Shown here: piece by piece, positions 32,711 through 42,117 of the stretch
Layout: every line of letters begins with the position of its first letter
Numbering within the stretch: the stretch's first letter is position 1
From: SAR92 clade bacterium H921
Lineage (GTDB): Bacteria > Pseudomonadota > Gammaproteobacteria > Pseudomonadales > Porticoccaceae
Reading direction: 5' to 3'
Assembly: GCA_025153755.1 (NCBI GenBank)
Contig: JAOALD010000001.1
Location: forward strand, 744,001-808,000
DNA: 64,000 nucleotides
The notes under the pieces: model-generated
Told to the model about the DNA's origin: nothing
Database searches by the model: none
The model's input: only the letters and a program-made list of their open reading frames with translations
Program-made: the position numbers and the translations under genes

Positions 32711-32739
32711 TTACTATGGGGGCTTTAACGGCGTATAAT
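32711..32739 (+). promoter_or_regulatory. Probable sigma-70 promoter for the coiled-coil gene
   Basis: A consensus -10 TATAAT at 32734-32739 lies 24 bases before the start codon. The best -35 at 17-base spacing is TTACTA (32711-32716), a partial match to TTGACA. Confidence 0.5.
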
Positions 32740-32762
32740 CAGGGTTAGAATCTTGCTTAGAG

Positions 32763-33542
32763 ATGGATACTGAAATGGCTCTGGATAAAAAACGAATTAA
32801 ACCTATTGTTGCTCAACGGGACGATATGATTGGTCGACCAAGTTCAGAGGCAACGCCCTCCAATGGCAGTTCACGCAAAGAGCGGAATGGAAATGGTAGC
32901 GGGACGTCTGGTATGTCTGGTGGCTGGAAGTTTCTCGTTCTTTTGGCCTTTTTTGGCCTGATAGGCGCCGGTGGATTTGGCCTGCTGCAATATCAGGATC
33001 TTAGTGGTAAACATCAGGCACTTCAGGCACGTTTTGAGGCTTTAGAATCACGTCTCAGTAGTACCGATGAGTCTGTATCTCAGTCAGGGGCTGCTCTGCA
33101 GGTTAAAATCAGCCGCCAAGAGGATACAATTAAAGAGCATTGGAGCGAAATCAAAAAGCTTTGGGGTGTCACCAATGATATTAATAAGGGCAAAATCGAA
33201 GCAAATAAAAAGGATATTGCCTTTTTGGTGGGTAAACGTGCCGCTATGGCAGCGTCCCTAGAAAAAGACAGCAAAAGTTTGACGGCACTCAGTGCTAATT
33301 ATCTTGGTCTTAGCGCTGATCTAGATACAGTCAATGATAGTTTACGAAGCTCCCTTGATGGACTCAATCGAGTTAATAATTCGCTTACACGAATTGACCG
33401 CGAACTAAAAAACAATGCTGAGGCAATTGAGTCTATGGAGGCTTTCCGCCGTCAAATGAACCAAAAAATATATGCTTTGGAGCAAAATAGCTCCGCTCCT
33501 GTATCCATGTCGACACCGGCATCAACTACATTAACTAACTAA
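32763..33542 (+). CDS. Single-pass membrane protein with long coiled coil (unknown function)
   Basis: I do not recognise a named family. The 259-residue product has a charged, Ser/Gly/Asn-rich cytoplasmic head of about 50 residues, one hydrophobic segment at about residues 55-73 (FLVLLAFFGLIGAGGFGLL), and a predicted periplasmic region from about residue 75 to 245 rich in Ala, Leu, Lys, Glu and Asn in heptad-like order. It ends in a Ser/Thr-rich tail. A second ATG at 32775 is an equally plausible start. It lies upstream of the fumarase gene with 18 bases between, so the two may be co-transcribed. The layout suggests a scaffold or envelope tether, but that is inference. Confidence 0.8.
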   Translation: MDTEMALDKKRIKPIVAQRDDMIGRPSSEATPSNGSSRKERNGNGSGTSGMSGGWKFLVLLAFFGLIGAGGFGLLQYQDLSGKHQALQARFEALESRLSSTDESVSQSGAALQVKISRQEDTIKEHWSEIKKLWGVTNDINKGKIEANKKDIAFLVGKRAAMAASLEKDSKSLTALSANYLGLSADLDTVNDSLRSSLDGLNRVNNSLTRIDRELKNNAEAIESMEAFRRQMNQKIYALEQNSSAPVSMSTPASTTLTN

Positions 33543-33560
33543 ACTCGGTTAGAGAGAATC

Positions 33561-35078
33561 ATGACCATTATTCGTCAACAAGATGTTATTCAAAGTGTTG
33601 CAGATGCGCTGCAGTATATTTCTTACTATCATCCAGCCGATTTTATTAAGGCCGTTAAAGAAGCCTATGACCGCGAAGAGTCCCAGTCGGCTAAGGATGC
33701 AATGGCACAGATACTCATTAATTCGCGAATGTGTGCCATGGGCCATCGGCCTATTTGCCAAGATACTGGCATTGTTACTGTCTTTGTAAAAGTCGGTATG
33801 CAGGTGCAGTGGGAAGGCGATATGAGTCTTACAGATATGGTCAATCAGGGTGTCCGCGAGGCCTATCTCTTGCCTGAAAATATTCTGCGCGCGTCGATTT
33901 TAGCTGACCCAGATGGTGCTCGAACCAATACCGGCGACAATACGCCGGCAGTAATTCATTACGAGATTGTTCCCGGTAACAAAGTCTCAATCGATGTGGC
34001 TGCTAAGGGCGGTGGCTCTGAAGCCAAGTCTAAGTTTGCCATGCTAAATCCCTCGGACTCAGTCGTTGATTGGGTGCTCAAGATGGTGCCTACTATGGGC
34101 GCTGGTTGGTGCCCACCGGGAATTTTGGGTATAGGTCTTGGTGGCACGGCAGAAAAAGCTATGCTGATGGCCAAAGAGGCGCTACTTGAGCATATCGATA
34201 TTCATGAGTTACAAGCCAAAGGTGCTCAGAGTCGCAATGAAGAATTACGTTTAGAGTTATTTGATAAGGTCAATGGGCTGGGTATTGGCGCTCAGGGACT
34301 CGGCGGTCTAACCACCGTGCTAGATATAAAAATTAAAGATTATCCATCCCATGCAGCCAACAAGGCAGTCGCGATTATTCCCAACTGTGCGGCCACGCGT
34401 CATGCGCATTTTGAATTAGATGGCTCGGGTCCAGCCAAGCTAGACCCGCCCAATCTGGAAGACTGGCCGGACATTACCTGGGAGCAGGATGAATCTGTTG
34501 GTCGAGTAAATTTAGACACAGTTACTCAGAGCGAAATCGAGCAGTGGAAGCCGGGAGATACATTGTTGCTGTCGGGCAAGATGTTAACTGGTCGTGACGC
34601 TGCCCATAAAAAAATGACCGATATCCTTGCCCGCGGTGAAGACTTACCTGTAGACCTAACGGGGCGCTTTATCTATTACGTTGGTCCAGTTGACCCGATA
34701 GACGATGAAGCAGTAGGGCCAGCAGGGCCCACCACGGCCACTCGGATGGACAAATTTACTCGGACTATGCTTGAACAAACTGGTCTGATGGGCATGATAG
34801 GTAAAGCCGAGCGCGGTCAAACCGGCATAGATGCAATTAAAGACAATAAAGCGGTTTACCTTATTGCCGTGGGTGGTGCGGCCTATTTGGTGTCCAAGGC
34901 TATTGTTAACGCCGAAGTGATTGCCTTCCCAGAACTGGGTATGGAAGCGATTTATGAGTTTGAAGTAAAGGACATGCCAGTCACAGTAGCAGTAGATACC
35001 GAGGGTGAATCTGTGCATCGTATTGGCCCTGAACTTTGGCAGGCAAAGATTGAAGAAAAAGCAATCAAACTCAGTTAG
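33561..35078 (+). CDS. fumA: Class I (4Fe-4S) fumarate hydratase
   Basis: Class I fumarase interconverts fumarate and malate in the citric acid cycle using an oxygen-sensitive [4Fe-4S] cluster. The three candidate cluster cysteines lie in HRPICQDTG (C66), GAGWCPPGILGIG (about C187) and IIPNCAATRHAHFELDG (about C280). The N-terminal alpha domain and the C-terminal beta domain (LLSGKMLTGRDAAHK, YYVGPVDPI) are fused in one 505-residue chain as in FumA/FumB. The N-terminus is shorter than that of the E. coli enzyme. Confidence 0.93.
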   Translation: MTIIRQQDVIQSVADALQYISYYHPADFIKAVKEAYDREESQSAKDAMAQILINSRMCAMGHRPICQDTGIVTVFVKVGMQVQWEGDMSLTDMVNQGVREAYLLPENILRASILADPDGARTNTGDNTPAVIHYEIVPGNKVSIDVAAKGGGSEAKSKFAMLNPSDSVVDWVLKMVPTMGAGWCPPGILGIGLGGTAEKAMLMAKEALLEHIDIHELQAKGAQSRNEELRLELFDKVNGLGIGAQGLGGLTTVLDIKIKDYPSHAANKAVAIIPNCAATRHAHFELDGSGPAKLDPPNLEDWPDITWEQDESVGRVNLDTVTQSEIEQWKPGDTLLLSGKMLTGRDAAHKKMTDILARGEDLPVDLTGRFIYYVGPVDPIDDEAVGPAGPTTATRMDKFTRTMLEQTGLMGMIGKAERGQTGIDAIKDNKAVYLIAVGGAAYLVSKAIVNAEVIAFPELGMEAIYEFEVKDMPVTVAVDTEGESVHRIGPELWQAKIEEKAIKLS

Positions 35079-35243
35079 TGTCATATAGATTACCTCGTTA
35101 AAAATTACCTGTTTAAACATTAATTGTTTCAGCAGTTTATTGAAACGACTAGATCTGTTGCCTACACTAATGGAGTAAGGCGGGTTTTTTGACGTCTGAT
35201 ATAGAACGCCCGCTAGGGTTAAACTTAATGTAAGGGAAAAATT

Positions 35244-36188
35244 ATGAAATCTGTTCATTCTGTCATTGGTACGCTGATTGTTTTAGCATCTGGTGCCGCC
35301 GCCGCGGATAACTGGTACTTAGGCGGAACTTTAGGATACTACGACCTCGATAGCGAACACGCTATTACAGACGACTACCAAGGTTCTCAGGCAGGACTGC
35401 AAATTGGTAAGCAATTTGGCGATAGCGTTGCTCTAGAGCTTGGGCATGGCGTTAATGTTGGCCATGATGAATTTGATGTCACCAGTCTTTCTGCATTGCT
35501 TTGGCTCACTAGTGATGCAGCAACTTGGCGTCCCTATGCATTGCTTGGCTTAAATCAATATGACTTTGACGATACCAGCAACTTGCCGGTTGGTCACGAC
35601 GATCAATCCATACAGCTTGTGGCTGGTTTGGGTCTAGGCACCATGATTAACGACAATGTCCAGTTCCGTGCAGATCTGCGAGGTATGTTGGGTCATGACG
35701 AAGAGGGCGAAGATTTCGGTATGCAACTGTCTTTGAATCACATGTTTGGAAAGAAATCTGCGCCGGCTCCTATGGCTGCCCCAGAGCCCATGCCGGCCCC
35801 GGTGGTTGCAGCAGAGCCAGAAGTTCGCACTATTACGGTTCGTTTAAATGTTGAATTTGAATTTAACAAAGCCAAGGTGCTAGCCGTTTATGGTGAGGAA
35901 CTTGACGCCATCGCCGCAGCCATGAAATCGCACCAAGAAATTGAGCTCGTACTAGAGGGTCATACCGATAGTCGTGGTTCCGATTACTATAATATTGATT
36001 TATCTGAGCGCCGTGCTGAAGCAGTTAGAGCCAAGTTGTCTTCTGACTATAGCATAGACGAATCTCGTATCTATGCGGTTGGTTACGGTGAAACTCGGCC
36101 TATTGATACCAACGACACCGACGAGGGCCGCGCGCGCAACCGTCGTGTGGTTGGCGAAATGACATACTCCGAAGTAGTGGTCGACTGA
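35244..36188 (+). CDS. OmpA-family outer-membrane protein
   Basis: A signal peptide (about 22 residues ending ASGAAAA) precedes an eight-stranded beta-barrel-like region (residues about 23-170, alternating aromatic strands). A Pro/Ala hinge follows (APAPMAAPEPMPAPVV), then a C-terminal OmpA/MotB domain of about 115 residues with EGHTDSRGSDYYNIDLSERRA and GYGETRPI, which binds peptidoglycan diaminopimelate through the Asp and Arg of this motif. The protein should anchor the outer membrane to the wall. It is expressed alone, with a strong terminator after it. Confidence 0.92.
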   Translation: MKSVHSVIGTLIVLASGAAAADNWYLGGTLGYYDLDSEHAITDDYQGSQAGLQIGKQFGDSVALELGHGVNVGHDEFDVTSLSALLWLTSDAATWRPYALLGLNQYDFDDTSNLPVGHDDQSIQLVAGLGLGTMINDNVQFRADLRGMLGHDEEGEDFGMQLSLNHMFGKKSAPAPMAAPEPMPAPVVAAEPEVRTITVRLNVEFEFNKAKVLAVYGEELDAIAAAMKSHQEIELVLEGHTDSRGSDYYNIDLSERRAEAVRAKLSSDYSIDESRIYAVGYGETRPIDTNDTDEGRARNRRVVGEMTYSEVVVD

Positions 36189-36224
36189 TCAAAAATTAGA
36201 TTTATTGACCAAGTAATGTTAATG

Positions 36225-36248
36225 CGGCGCCTGATGGCGCCGTTTTTT
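36225..36248 (+). terminator. Rho-independent terminator after the OmpA-family gene
   Basis: A perfect seven-base stem CGGCGCC (36225-36231) and GGCGCCG (36236-36242) with a TGAT loop is followed by six T residues. Confidence 0.92.
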
Positions 36249-36272
36249 CAACTCGCCTGTTTGGTCTATAAT
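36245..36272 (+). promoter_or_regulatory. Probable sigma-70 promoter for sbcB
   Basis: A perfect -10 TATAAT lies at 36267-36272, with TTTTCA 16 bases upstream as a weak -35. Transcription would begin near 36280, downstream of the first in-frame ATG at 36271, which favours the GTG at 36304 as the true start. Confidence 0.55.
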
Positions 36273-36303
36273 GAACCCACGAAATTTGGCGAGGGCGCGA
36301 TTA

Positions 36304-37743
36304 GTGAGCACGACTTTTTACTGGCACGACTACGAAACCTTCGGTGTCGACCCTTCCAAAGATAGGCCGTCGCAGTTTGCAGGACTGCGCACTGATGATA
36401 ATCTCAATATTATTGGCGAGCCTTTGGTGATTTATTGTCAGCCACAAAAAGATATTTTACCGGCACCCCAAGCTTGCCTTATTACAGGCATAACCCCTCA
36501 ACATGCTCTAAAAAATGGCTTGGCCGAACCACAGTTTATCGAAGCCATTCATCAGCAATTGGCCTTACCCGGTACCTGTGGAGTCGGCTATAACAGCATT
36601 CGTTTTGATGATGAAGTCAGTCGCTATACCCTGTATCGCAACTTTTATGATCCCTATCAGCGTGAATGGAAAAACGGTAATTCGCGCTGGGATATTATCG
36701 ATATGATGCGCCTTGCGAGAGCCCTGCGCCCCGAGGGTATACAATGGCCGGATCACGAACCTGGTCGCCCCAGTTTTAAATTAGAGCATCTCACGGCAGC
36801 TAACGGTATCGAGCATATGGCAGCCCATGATGCGCTGTCAGATGTGACCGCTACCATAGCGATGGCCAAGTTAATTAAACAAAAGCAGCCGCGCCTTTTT
36901 GACTATGTGGTAAATAATCGCGGGAAAAAAGCTATCGTTGAAATGCTTAATTTACAGGAGAGAAAACCATTTTTTCATATCTCCGGTATGCTTGATAAGG
37001 AACATATGTATGGCGCAGTGATGATGCCACTGGCAAAACATCCGACGCAAAGTAATGGCATTATCTGCTTTGATTTATCGGCAGATCCAGAGTTACTTAT
37101 AGATTTGAATGCTGAAGAAATTCAGCGGCGAGTGTTTACCGCTACTGCCGACCTGCCAGAGGGCACAGCTCGTATTCCATTAAAAGTTGTGCATATTAAT
37201 AAAGCTCCAGTAGTGACCACCCATAAGTTAATCGATGAAAAAGCCGCTGATAGACTGAAGATAAATATGCAGGACTGCATGGAAAACTGGCACAGACTAA
37301 ATGGAGTTAATCTGCAAACAAAACTGCAGCAGGTGTTTGCCGAACGAGATTTTCCTGCCAAGGCTGAAGCAGAGCAGCAGCTGTATCAGGGATTCTTACC
37401 TGACAGTGACAAAGGTCTTTTAGACGAGGTGCGTCGCGCCAGCGTCGACGACTTCAAGGCGCATAGTTTTCATTTCGCCGACAAGCGGTATAACCAGATG
37501 CTGTTCAGCTATCGCGCTCGCTACTTCGGATCTTCACTTACTGATGATGAACGGAAAATCTGGCAGGAGAGTTGCAGATGGCGTTTAACTGACGAGTCAT
37601 CCGGCTATCTGACCCTGCAACAGCAGGCCACCGAGATAGATGAGTTATTGGCTGATACCAGTCTAGGCGCTGATAAGCGTGCCGTATTACAGTCTCTTAA
37701 GGACTGGGCTGTAACCGTCAGAAAAGAATTTTCGCTAGAGTAA
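36304..37743 (+). CDS. sbcB: Exodeoxyribonuclease I SbcB
   Basis: SbcB degrades single-stranded DNA 3' to 5' and acts in recombination and mismatch repair. The DEDD exonuclease motif I is FYWHDYETFG at the N-terminus, motif II lies in GYNSIRFDDE near residue 97, and motif III in AAHDALSDVTATIA near residue 182. The SH3-like and C-terminal domains follow. Starting at GTG 36304, with GAGGG upstream, gives 479 residues, close to the E. coli 475. The frame also extends to ATG 36271, but the TATAAT at 36267 overlaps that codon. Confidence 0.94.
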   Translation: MSTTFYWHDYETFGVDPSKDRPSQFAGLRTDDNLNIIGEPLVIYCQPQKDILPAPQACLITGITPQHALKNGLAEPQFIEAIHQQLALPGTCGVGYNSIRFDDEVSRYTLYRNFYDPYQREWKNGNSRWDIIDMMRLARALRPEGIQWPDHEPGRPSFKLEHLTAANGIEHMAAHDALSDVTATIAMAKLIKQKQPRLFDYVVNNRGKKAIVEMLNLQERKPFFHISGMLDKEHMYGAVMMPLAKHPTQSNGIICFDLSADPELLIDLNAEEIQRRVFTATADLPEGTARIPLKVVHINKAPVVTTHKLIDEKAADRLKINMQDCMENWHRLNGVNLQTKLQQVFAERDFPAKAEAEQQLYQGFLPDSDKGLLDEVRRASVDDFKAHSFHFADKRYNQMLFSYRARYFGSSLTDDERKIWQESCRWRLTDESSGYLTLQQQATEIDELLADTSLGADKRAVLQSLKDWAVTVRKEFSLE

Positions 37744-37795
37744 CAGGGCTAAAAGCGTTAAAATTTGCAAATATTACTTGCCCCGAGGCATCAGC

Positions 37796-38809
37796 TTGAA
37801 TTTTACCGGCGCGCATATACTTTCAATTAATCAATTCCAACGTCAGGATGTCGAACGTCTGTTCACTATCGCCGACCAGATGGAGCCCTACGCTCTGCGC
37901 AAAAGAGTTACCCGTGTGCTGGAAGGTGCGATTTTAGGTAATATGTTTTTTGAAGCCAGTACCAGAACCCGCGTGAGTTTTGGCTCCGCTTTTAATCTGC
38001 TTGGTGGCGAAGTCAGAGAAACGGCCGGTTTTGAAAATTCGGCTCTGGTAAAAGGAGAATCATTGCAAGATACCGCTCGGGTACTGTCTGGTTTTAGCGA
38101 TGTTATCTGCATGCGTCACCCGCAGGAGGGATCTGTCGCTGACTTTGCCTCAGCGAGTCGCGTGCCAGTACTAAACGGTGGCGATGGCGCTAATGAGCAC
38201 CCCACCCAGGCGCTACTTGATCTCTATACTATTCGTCAGGAAATAGCCGCCAAAGGCCAAACTATTGACGGCCTTAAAGTGGCTATGATTGGTGACCTGC
38301 GTCACGGCCGCACTGTGCATTCTTTGAGTAAACTACTGTCCCTATACAGTGATGTTCAAGTGATCTTGGTTTCACCAGAGGAACTTACTTTACCTGAGTC
38401 AATTGTCGATGATATGCGCCATGCCGGAGTACAGGTGACCGTCTCTCATGAATTGACCAGCAGTATCTCCGATGTTGATATTGTCTACTCCACCAGAATC
38501 CAGGAAGAGCGTTTTTCCAGCAAAGAGGAAGCGGACTTATATCGTGGTAAATTCCGTCTTAACCAGGCTATTTACACTGAATACTGTCAACCTAACACCG
38601 TTATAATGCACCCTTTGCCGAGAGATTCTCGAGCTGATGCTAACGAGTTAGACAGTGATCTTGACAATAACCCGAACCTGGCTATTTTTCGCCAGGCTGA
38701 TAATGGGGTGTTAGTTCGTATGGCGCTGTTTGCACTAGTCTTGGATGTAGCCGACAAAGTTGATGAATTTTCCTACGACGTACGTTGGTACAACTCAAGA
38801 CAGGTTTAA
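37796..38809 (+). CDS. pyrB: Aspartate carbamoyltransferase catalytic chain PyrB
   Basis: PyrB condenses carbamoyl phosphate and aspartate in pyrimidine synthesis. The carbamoyl phosphate loop FFEASTRTRVSF is near residue 50, the 80s loop has SALVKGESLQDT, and the HPTQALLDLYTI and VMHPLPRDSRADANELD motifs are clear. I place the start at TTG 37796 because GAGG lies seven bases upstream and the protein then begins like other PyrBs. An in-frame TTG at 37778 has no such site. Neither the regulatory chain gene pyrI nor the inactive pyrC-like partner seen in Pseudomonas follows. Confidence 0.93.
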   Translation: MNFTGAHILSINQFQRQDVERLFTIADQMEPYALRKRVTRVLEGAILGNMFFEASTRTRVSFGSAFNLLGGEVRETAGFENSALVKGESLQDTARVLSGFSDVICMRHPQEGSVADFASASRVPVLNGGDGANEHPTQALLDLYTIRQEIAAKGQTIDGLKVAMIGDLRHGRTVHSLSKLLSLYSDVQVILVSPEELTLPESIVDDMRHAGVQVTVSHELTSSISDVDIVYSTRIQEERFSSKEEADLYRGKFRLNQAIYTEYCQPNTVIMHPLPRDSRADANELDSDLDNNPNLAIFRQADNGVLVRMALFALVLDVADKVDEFSYDVRWYNSRQV

Positions 38810-38840
38810 TGCCCCTACTTATAACAAAGATAATTAGACC

Positions 38841-39989
38841 ATGACCGAATTTGATGATATTCGTCCCTATAACGATGATGAAGTCCCAGCTGTTATAGCG
38901 CGGCTAATTGACGACTCTGAATTTATAGATCTTCTCGTGGGTCACAAGTTTCCATTGCTAGGTAAGTTGTGCCCCTGGTTGATGCGTCCCTTGATGCGCC
39001 GAGAGCTGCGTAAGCTAACCCTCGACATGGGCACAGTTAACGATTTACAAAAGTATATGAGCCAAGCTTTAGGCGCAGTGCTGGATGCGACCACCGATGG
39101 ATACAGCTTTGAAGGGCTGGAAAATCTAACTGAGGATAAAGCTGCGCTATATCTTAGCAACCATCGCGATATAGCTCTTGATCCAGCGCTAGTCTGTCAG
39201 GGCCTGCTGGAGGCGGGTAGAGACAGCGTGCGCATCGCTATTGGTGACAACTTACTAAGCAAGCCCTTTGCGGCGGACCTCATGCGGGTCAATCGTAGCT
39301 TTATCGTTAAGCGCTCGGCAACGGCACGCCGTGAAAAGCTCGAAGCTCTAAAACAGCTCTCTCGTTATATTCGCCATAGCATCAACCAAGACGACGTATC
39401 TATCTGGATCGCTCAGGCCGAAGGGCGCGCAAAAAGAGGCTGTGATCGCACCGAGACTGCGTTGTTAAAAATGCTCGCATTGTCAAAGGGCGAGGGTCAA
39501 AATTTTGCTGCAGCCACTGGCGACTTGAACCTTATTCCGGTGTCTATCTCCTATGAATATGATCCCTGTGATGCTGACAAGGCCCGTGCCCATTATTTAG
39601 CTTTGCAGGGTACTACCTACGTAAAAGAAGAATTTGAAGACTTAGGTACTATTCAAAAAGGTCTCCTCGGTTACAAAGGTCGTGTTCATGTGTGCTTTGG
39701 CAAACCCGTGGGAGATAGGTTTGAAACTGCCGATGACCTAGCCGCAGAGATAGACCGCCAAATATATAGTCACTACCGACTTTTCCCAACCAATATTATT
39801 GCCTGGCAGATGCAGGGCAATACCGATGGCTTAGAAGCGTTAAAGCGGCGATGGCCAGACGAAGACTGGTCGCAGGCTCACAGTTCTTTTCAGTCACATA
39901 TTGGTAACATACCTGCCAACCATCGTCAGATAGTCATTGAGGCCTATGCAGCCCCCGTGGATAACCAGCTAGCTTGCTATTCTAAATAG
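38841..39989 (+). CDS. PlsC-like glycerolipid acyltransferase family protein
   Basis: The 382-residue protein has a PlsC/GPAT-type acyltransferase domain from about residue 95 to 290. The catalytic block reads YLSNHRDIALDPALV, so the histidine and the last aspartate are separated by five residues rather than the usual four, although an Asp also follows the His two places on. The later blocks RVNRSFIVKRS and AEGRAKRG (glycerol phosphate contact) are recognisable, and GDLNLIPVSISYEYDP corresponds to block IV. It lacks clear membrane helices. The acyl acceptor cannot be told from sequence. Confidence 0.8.
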   Translation: MTEFDDIRPYNDDEVPAVIARLIDDSEFIDLLVGHKFPLLGKLCPWLMRPLMRRELRKLTLDMGTVNDLQKYMSQALGAVLDATTDGYSFEGLENLTEDKAALYLSNHRDIALDPALVCQGLLEAGRDSVRIAIGDNLLSKPFAADLMRVNRSFIVKRSATARREKLEALKQLSRYIRHSINQDDVSIWIAQAEGRAKRGCDRTETALLKMLALSKGEGQNFAAATGDLNLIPVSISYEYDPCDADKARAHYLALQGTTYVKEEFEDLGTIQKGLLGYKGRVHVCFGKPVGDRFETADDLAAEIDRQIYSHYRLFPTNIIAWQMQGNTDGLEALKRRWPDEDWSQAHSSFQSHIGNIPANHRQIVIEAYAAPVDNQLACYSK

Positions 39990-40002
39990 GGATATTTATT
40001 TT

Positions 40003-42102
40003 TTGTTAGATGCAGATCTTAGGGAGACTATTCAGGAGGGCTATCGAGAGTTTTTAAAGTCTCGCGACCTCAGTCCAAGACTGGGACAAAAGCAAATGGT
40101 CGCAGCCATTGCCAATAGTCTTAGCAACGATGATCCGGATAAACGTTTAGCAGTAATCGAAGCTGGAACTGGTACAGGTAAAACCCTAGGCTATTTAATT
40201 GCTGCACTGCCTATAGCTAGGGCATTGAAAAAAACTGTAGTAGTGGCCACTGGCACCATTGCACTGCAAGAGCAACTAATTCATAAAGACCTTCCTGAAC
40301 TATTAGAATCCTGTGGCTGGGATTACCGCTGTGCACTGGTAAAAGGTCGCGGTCGGTATGCCTGTAATTTGCGTATGGAGCAGTGTCTTGATGCAGTGAA
40401 GTCGAAAGACGCCGGACTGTTTTTATTTGAGGACGAACAGCAGTTTAATCCCAATGCGGCCACTGAAAATTTATTTAAAGAAATGTCAGCAGCCCTCGAT
40501 GATGGCGCCTGGGATGGTGATAGAGATTCTTGGCCTAGTCGGGTTGAGGATACTGAGTGGCGCGCACTTACAGTAGATCGACGTCAGTGCACTGGCAGAC
40601 GCTGTCGTTTTGTAAATCAGTGCCCATTTTTTAAAGCTCGCAATGACCTTGAAGAAAGTGAATGTATAGTTGCCAACCACGACTTGGTAATGGCTGATTT
40701 AGCCTTGGGTGGAGGTGCCATACTGCCGCCACCAGAAGACTGTATCTATATTTTTGATGAAGGCCATCGCTTGGGTGACACCGCAATTCGTCATTTTGGC
40801 GCCGAGTGTAAAATCAATAGCACCCTAACCTGGCTTGAGCGACTGCCCAAACAATTAAAAGGTCAGGCTCCGCTGTTTGACAAAGATACCGCACTGTCAG
40901 AACAGTTGCCACGCATTGAGCGCGAGGCAGGCAAATTGACCGAACTAGTCTCAATGGCGTATCCGCTGTTAAAAGAATATTTAGATTTATCTGACCATGC
41001 CGAGGGCCGCTATCGTTTTGCCCACGGTGACGTTGGCGCAGTTATTCGCGATTTAGCCAAACAGATAACCATGCAGACCAGTGGCTGGTTGGGTCGTCTA
41101 GAGGTGCTTGAAGATACATTGAGCGAAGCCCTAAGTGATAGAGAGTATCCGGTACCAGTGCCCGATATAGAGCTTTTTTATCAGCAGGCCGGCAACTGGC
41201 TATCTGGTGCGGAGCGTCTGTTAGCTCTTTGGGACAGACTTCATAAGGAATTAAAAAAGGGCGAGATGCCGATGGCATGTTGGTTAAAGCTAGATGACAA
41301 CGCTGGCGGCAATTTAGATATAGCCATAAACGCCAGCCCCATACAGGCGGCAGAATTACTTAAAGACCGTTTGTGGGGTAGCTGCTATGGCGCGGTGCTG
41401 ACCTCAGCAACCTTAAAATCTCTAGGTAACTTTAATACCCTGCAACGGGAAACTGGGGTGCCGAACTCAGCATATTTTTTATCTGTGGCTGGTGCCTTTA
41501 ACTACGGTGAGGCGGCGACAGTGCGGGTGCCATCGGACGCGGTTGAGGGCAATAGCGTTGAAGACCACAGCCAATATATTGTTGACAACCTCGAGTCCAT
41601 GGTCGAGGATAAAGCAGGTACTCTAGTGCTGTTTTCATCCAAGCGGCAGATGGAGCAAGTCTATGACCAGCTACCCAATCACCTAGCTAAAATCATCCTA
41701 ATTCAGGGCCAATATTCAAATCGAGAAATGATACGCCTGCATAAAGAGCGCATCGATCAGGGAAAAACCAGCGTTTTACTGGGGCTGGCAAGTTTTGCCG
41801 AAGGAGTAGATTTACCGGGTGATTACTGCAAGCATGTCGTTATCGCCAAATTACCCTTTGCTGTACCTGACGACCCACTACACGAAGCGTTGTCAGAGTG
41901 GATCGAGGCTCGTGGCGGTAATTCATTCTTTGATATCTCATTACCTATAGCCTCATTGCGACTTATTCAGGCATGCGGTCGTTTACTGCGTACCGAATCA
42001 GATACCGGCACTGTATCGATTTTAGATAGACGCCTGATCACAAAGCGTTATGGCGCTCAACTTCTCGACGCATTGCCGCCCTTTAGACGAGAGATAGGTT
42101 AG
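40003..42102 (+). CDS. dinG: DinG-type ATP-dependent 5'-3' DNA helicase
   Basis: This XPD-like superfamily 2 helicase unwinds D-loops, R-loops and G-rich structures. Walker A is AGTGTGKTLGYL near residue 55, the DEAH-type box reads FDEGHRLGD near residue 250, and helicase motif VI is IQACGRLLRTESD near residue 655. The four [4Fe-4S] cysteines fall in GRGRYAC (about 122), RRQCTGRRC (about 198 and 203) and QCPFF (about 209). The start is TTG at 40003 with only a weak ribosome site; no better in-frame start is seen nearby. yqcC follows after 15 bases. Confidence 0.88.
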   Translation: MLDADLRETIQEGYREFLKSRDLSPRLGQKQMVAAIANSLSNDDPDKRLAVIEAGTGTGKTLGYLIAALPIARALKKTVVVATGTIALQEQLIHKDLPELLESCGWDYRCALVKGRGRYACNLRMEQCLDAVKSKDAGLFLFEDEQQFNPNAATENLFKEMSAALDDGAWDGDRDSWPSRVEDTEWRALTVDRRQCTGRRCRFVNQCPFFKARNDLEESECIVANHDLVMADLALGGGAILPPPEDCIYIFDEGHRLGDTAIRHFGAECKINSTLTWLERLPKQLKGQAPLFDKDTALSEQLPRIEREAGKLTELVSMAYPLLKEYLDLSDHAEGRYRFAHGDVGAVIRDLAKQITMQTSGWLGRLEVLEDTLSEALSDREYPVPVPDIELFYQQAGNWLSGAERLLALWDRLHKELKKGEMPMACWLKLDDNAGGNLDIAINASPIQAAELLKDRLWGSCYGAVLTSATLKSLGNFNTLQRETGVPNSAYFLSVAGAFNYGEAATVRVPSDAVEGNSVEDHSQYIVDNLESMVEDKAGTLVLFSSKRQMEQVYDQLPNHLAKIILIQGQYSNREMIRLHKERIDQGKTSVLLGLASFAEGVDLPGDYCKHVVIAKLPFAVPDDPLHEALSEWIEARGGNSFFDISLPIASLRLIQACGRLLRTESDTGTVSILDRRLITKRYGAQLLDALPPFRREIG

Positions 42103-42117
42103 CTATGGTGTCGGACG

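Noticed and set aside
34656-35258. 200-codon open frame antisense to the fumarase gene
   Set aside because: It mirrors fumA codons on the other strand, has no family features, and the + strand gene is certain.
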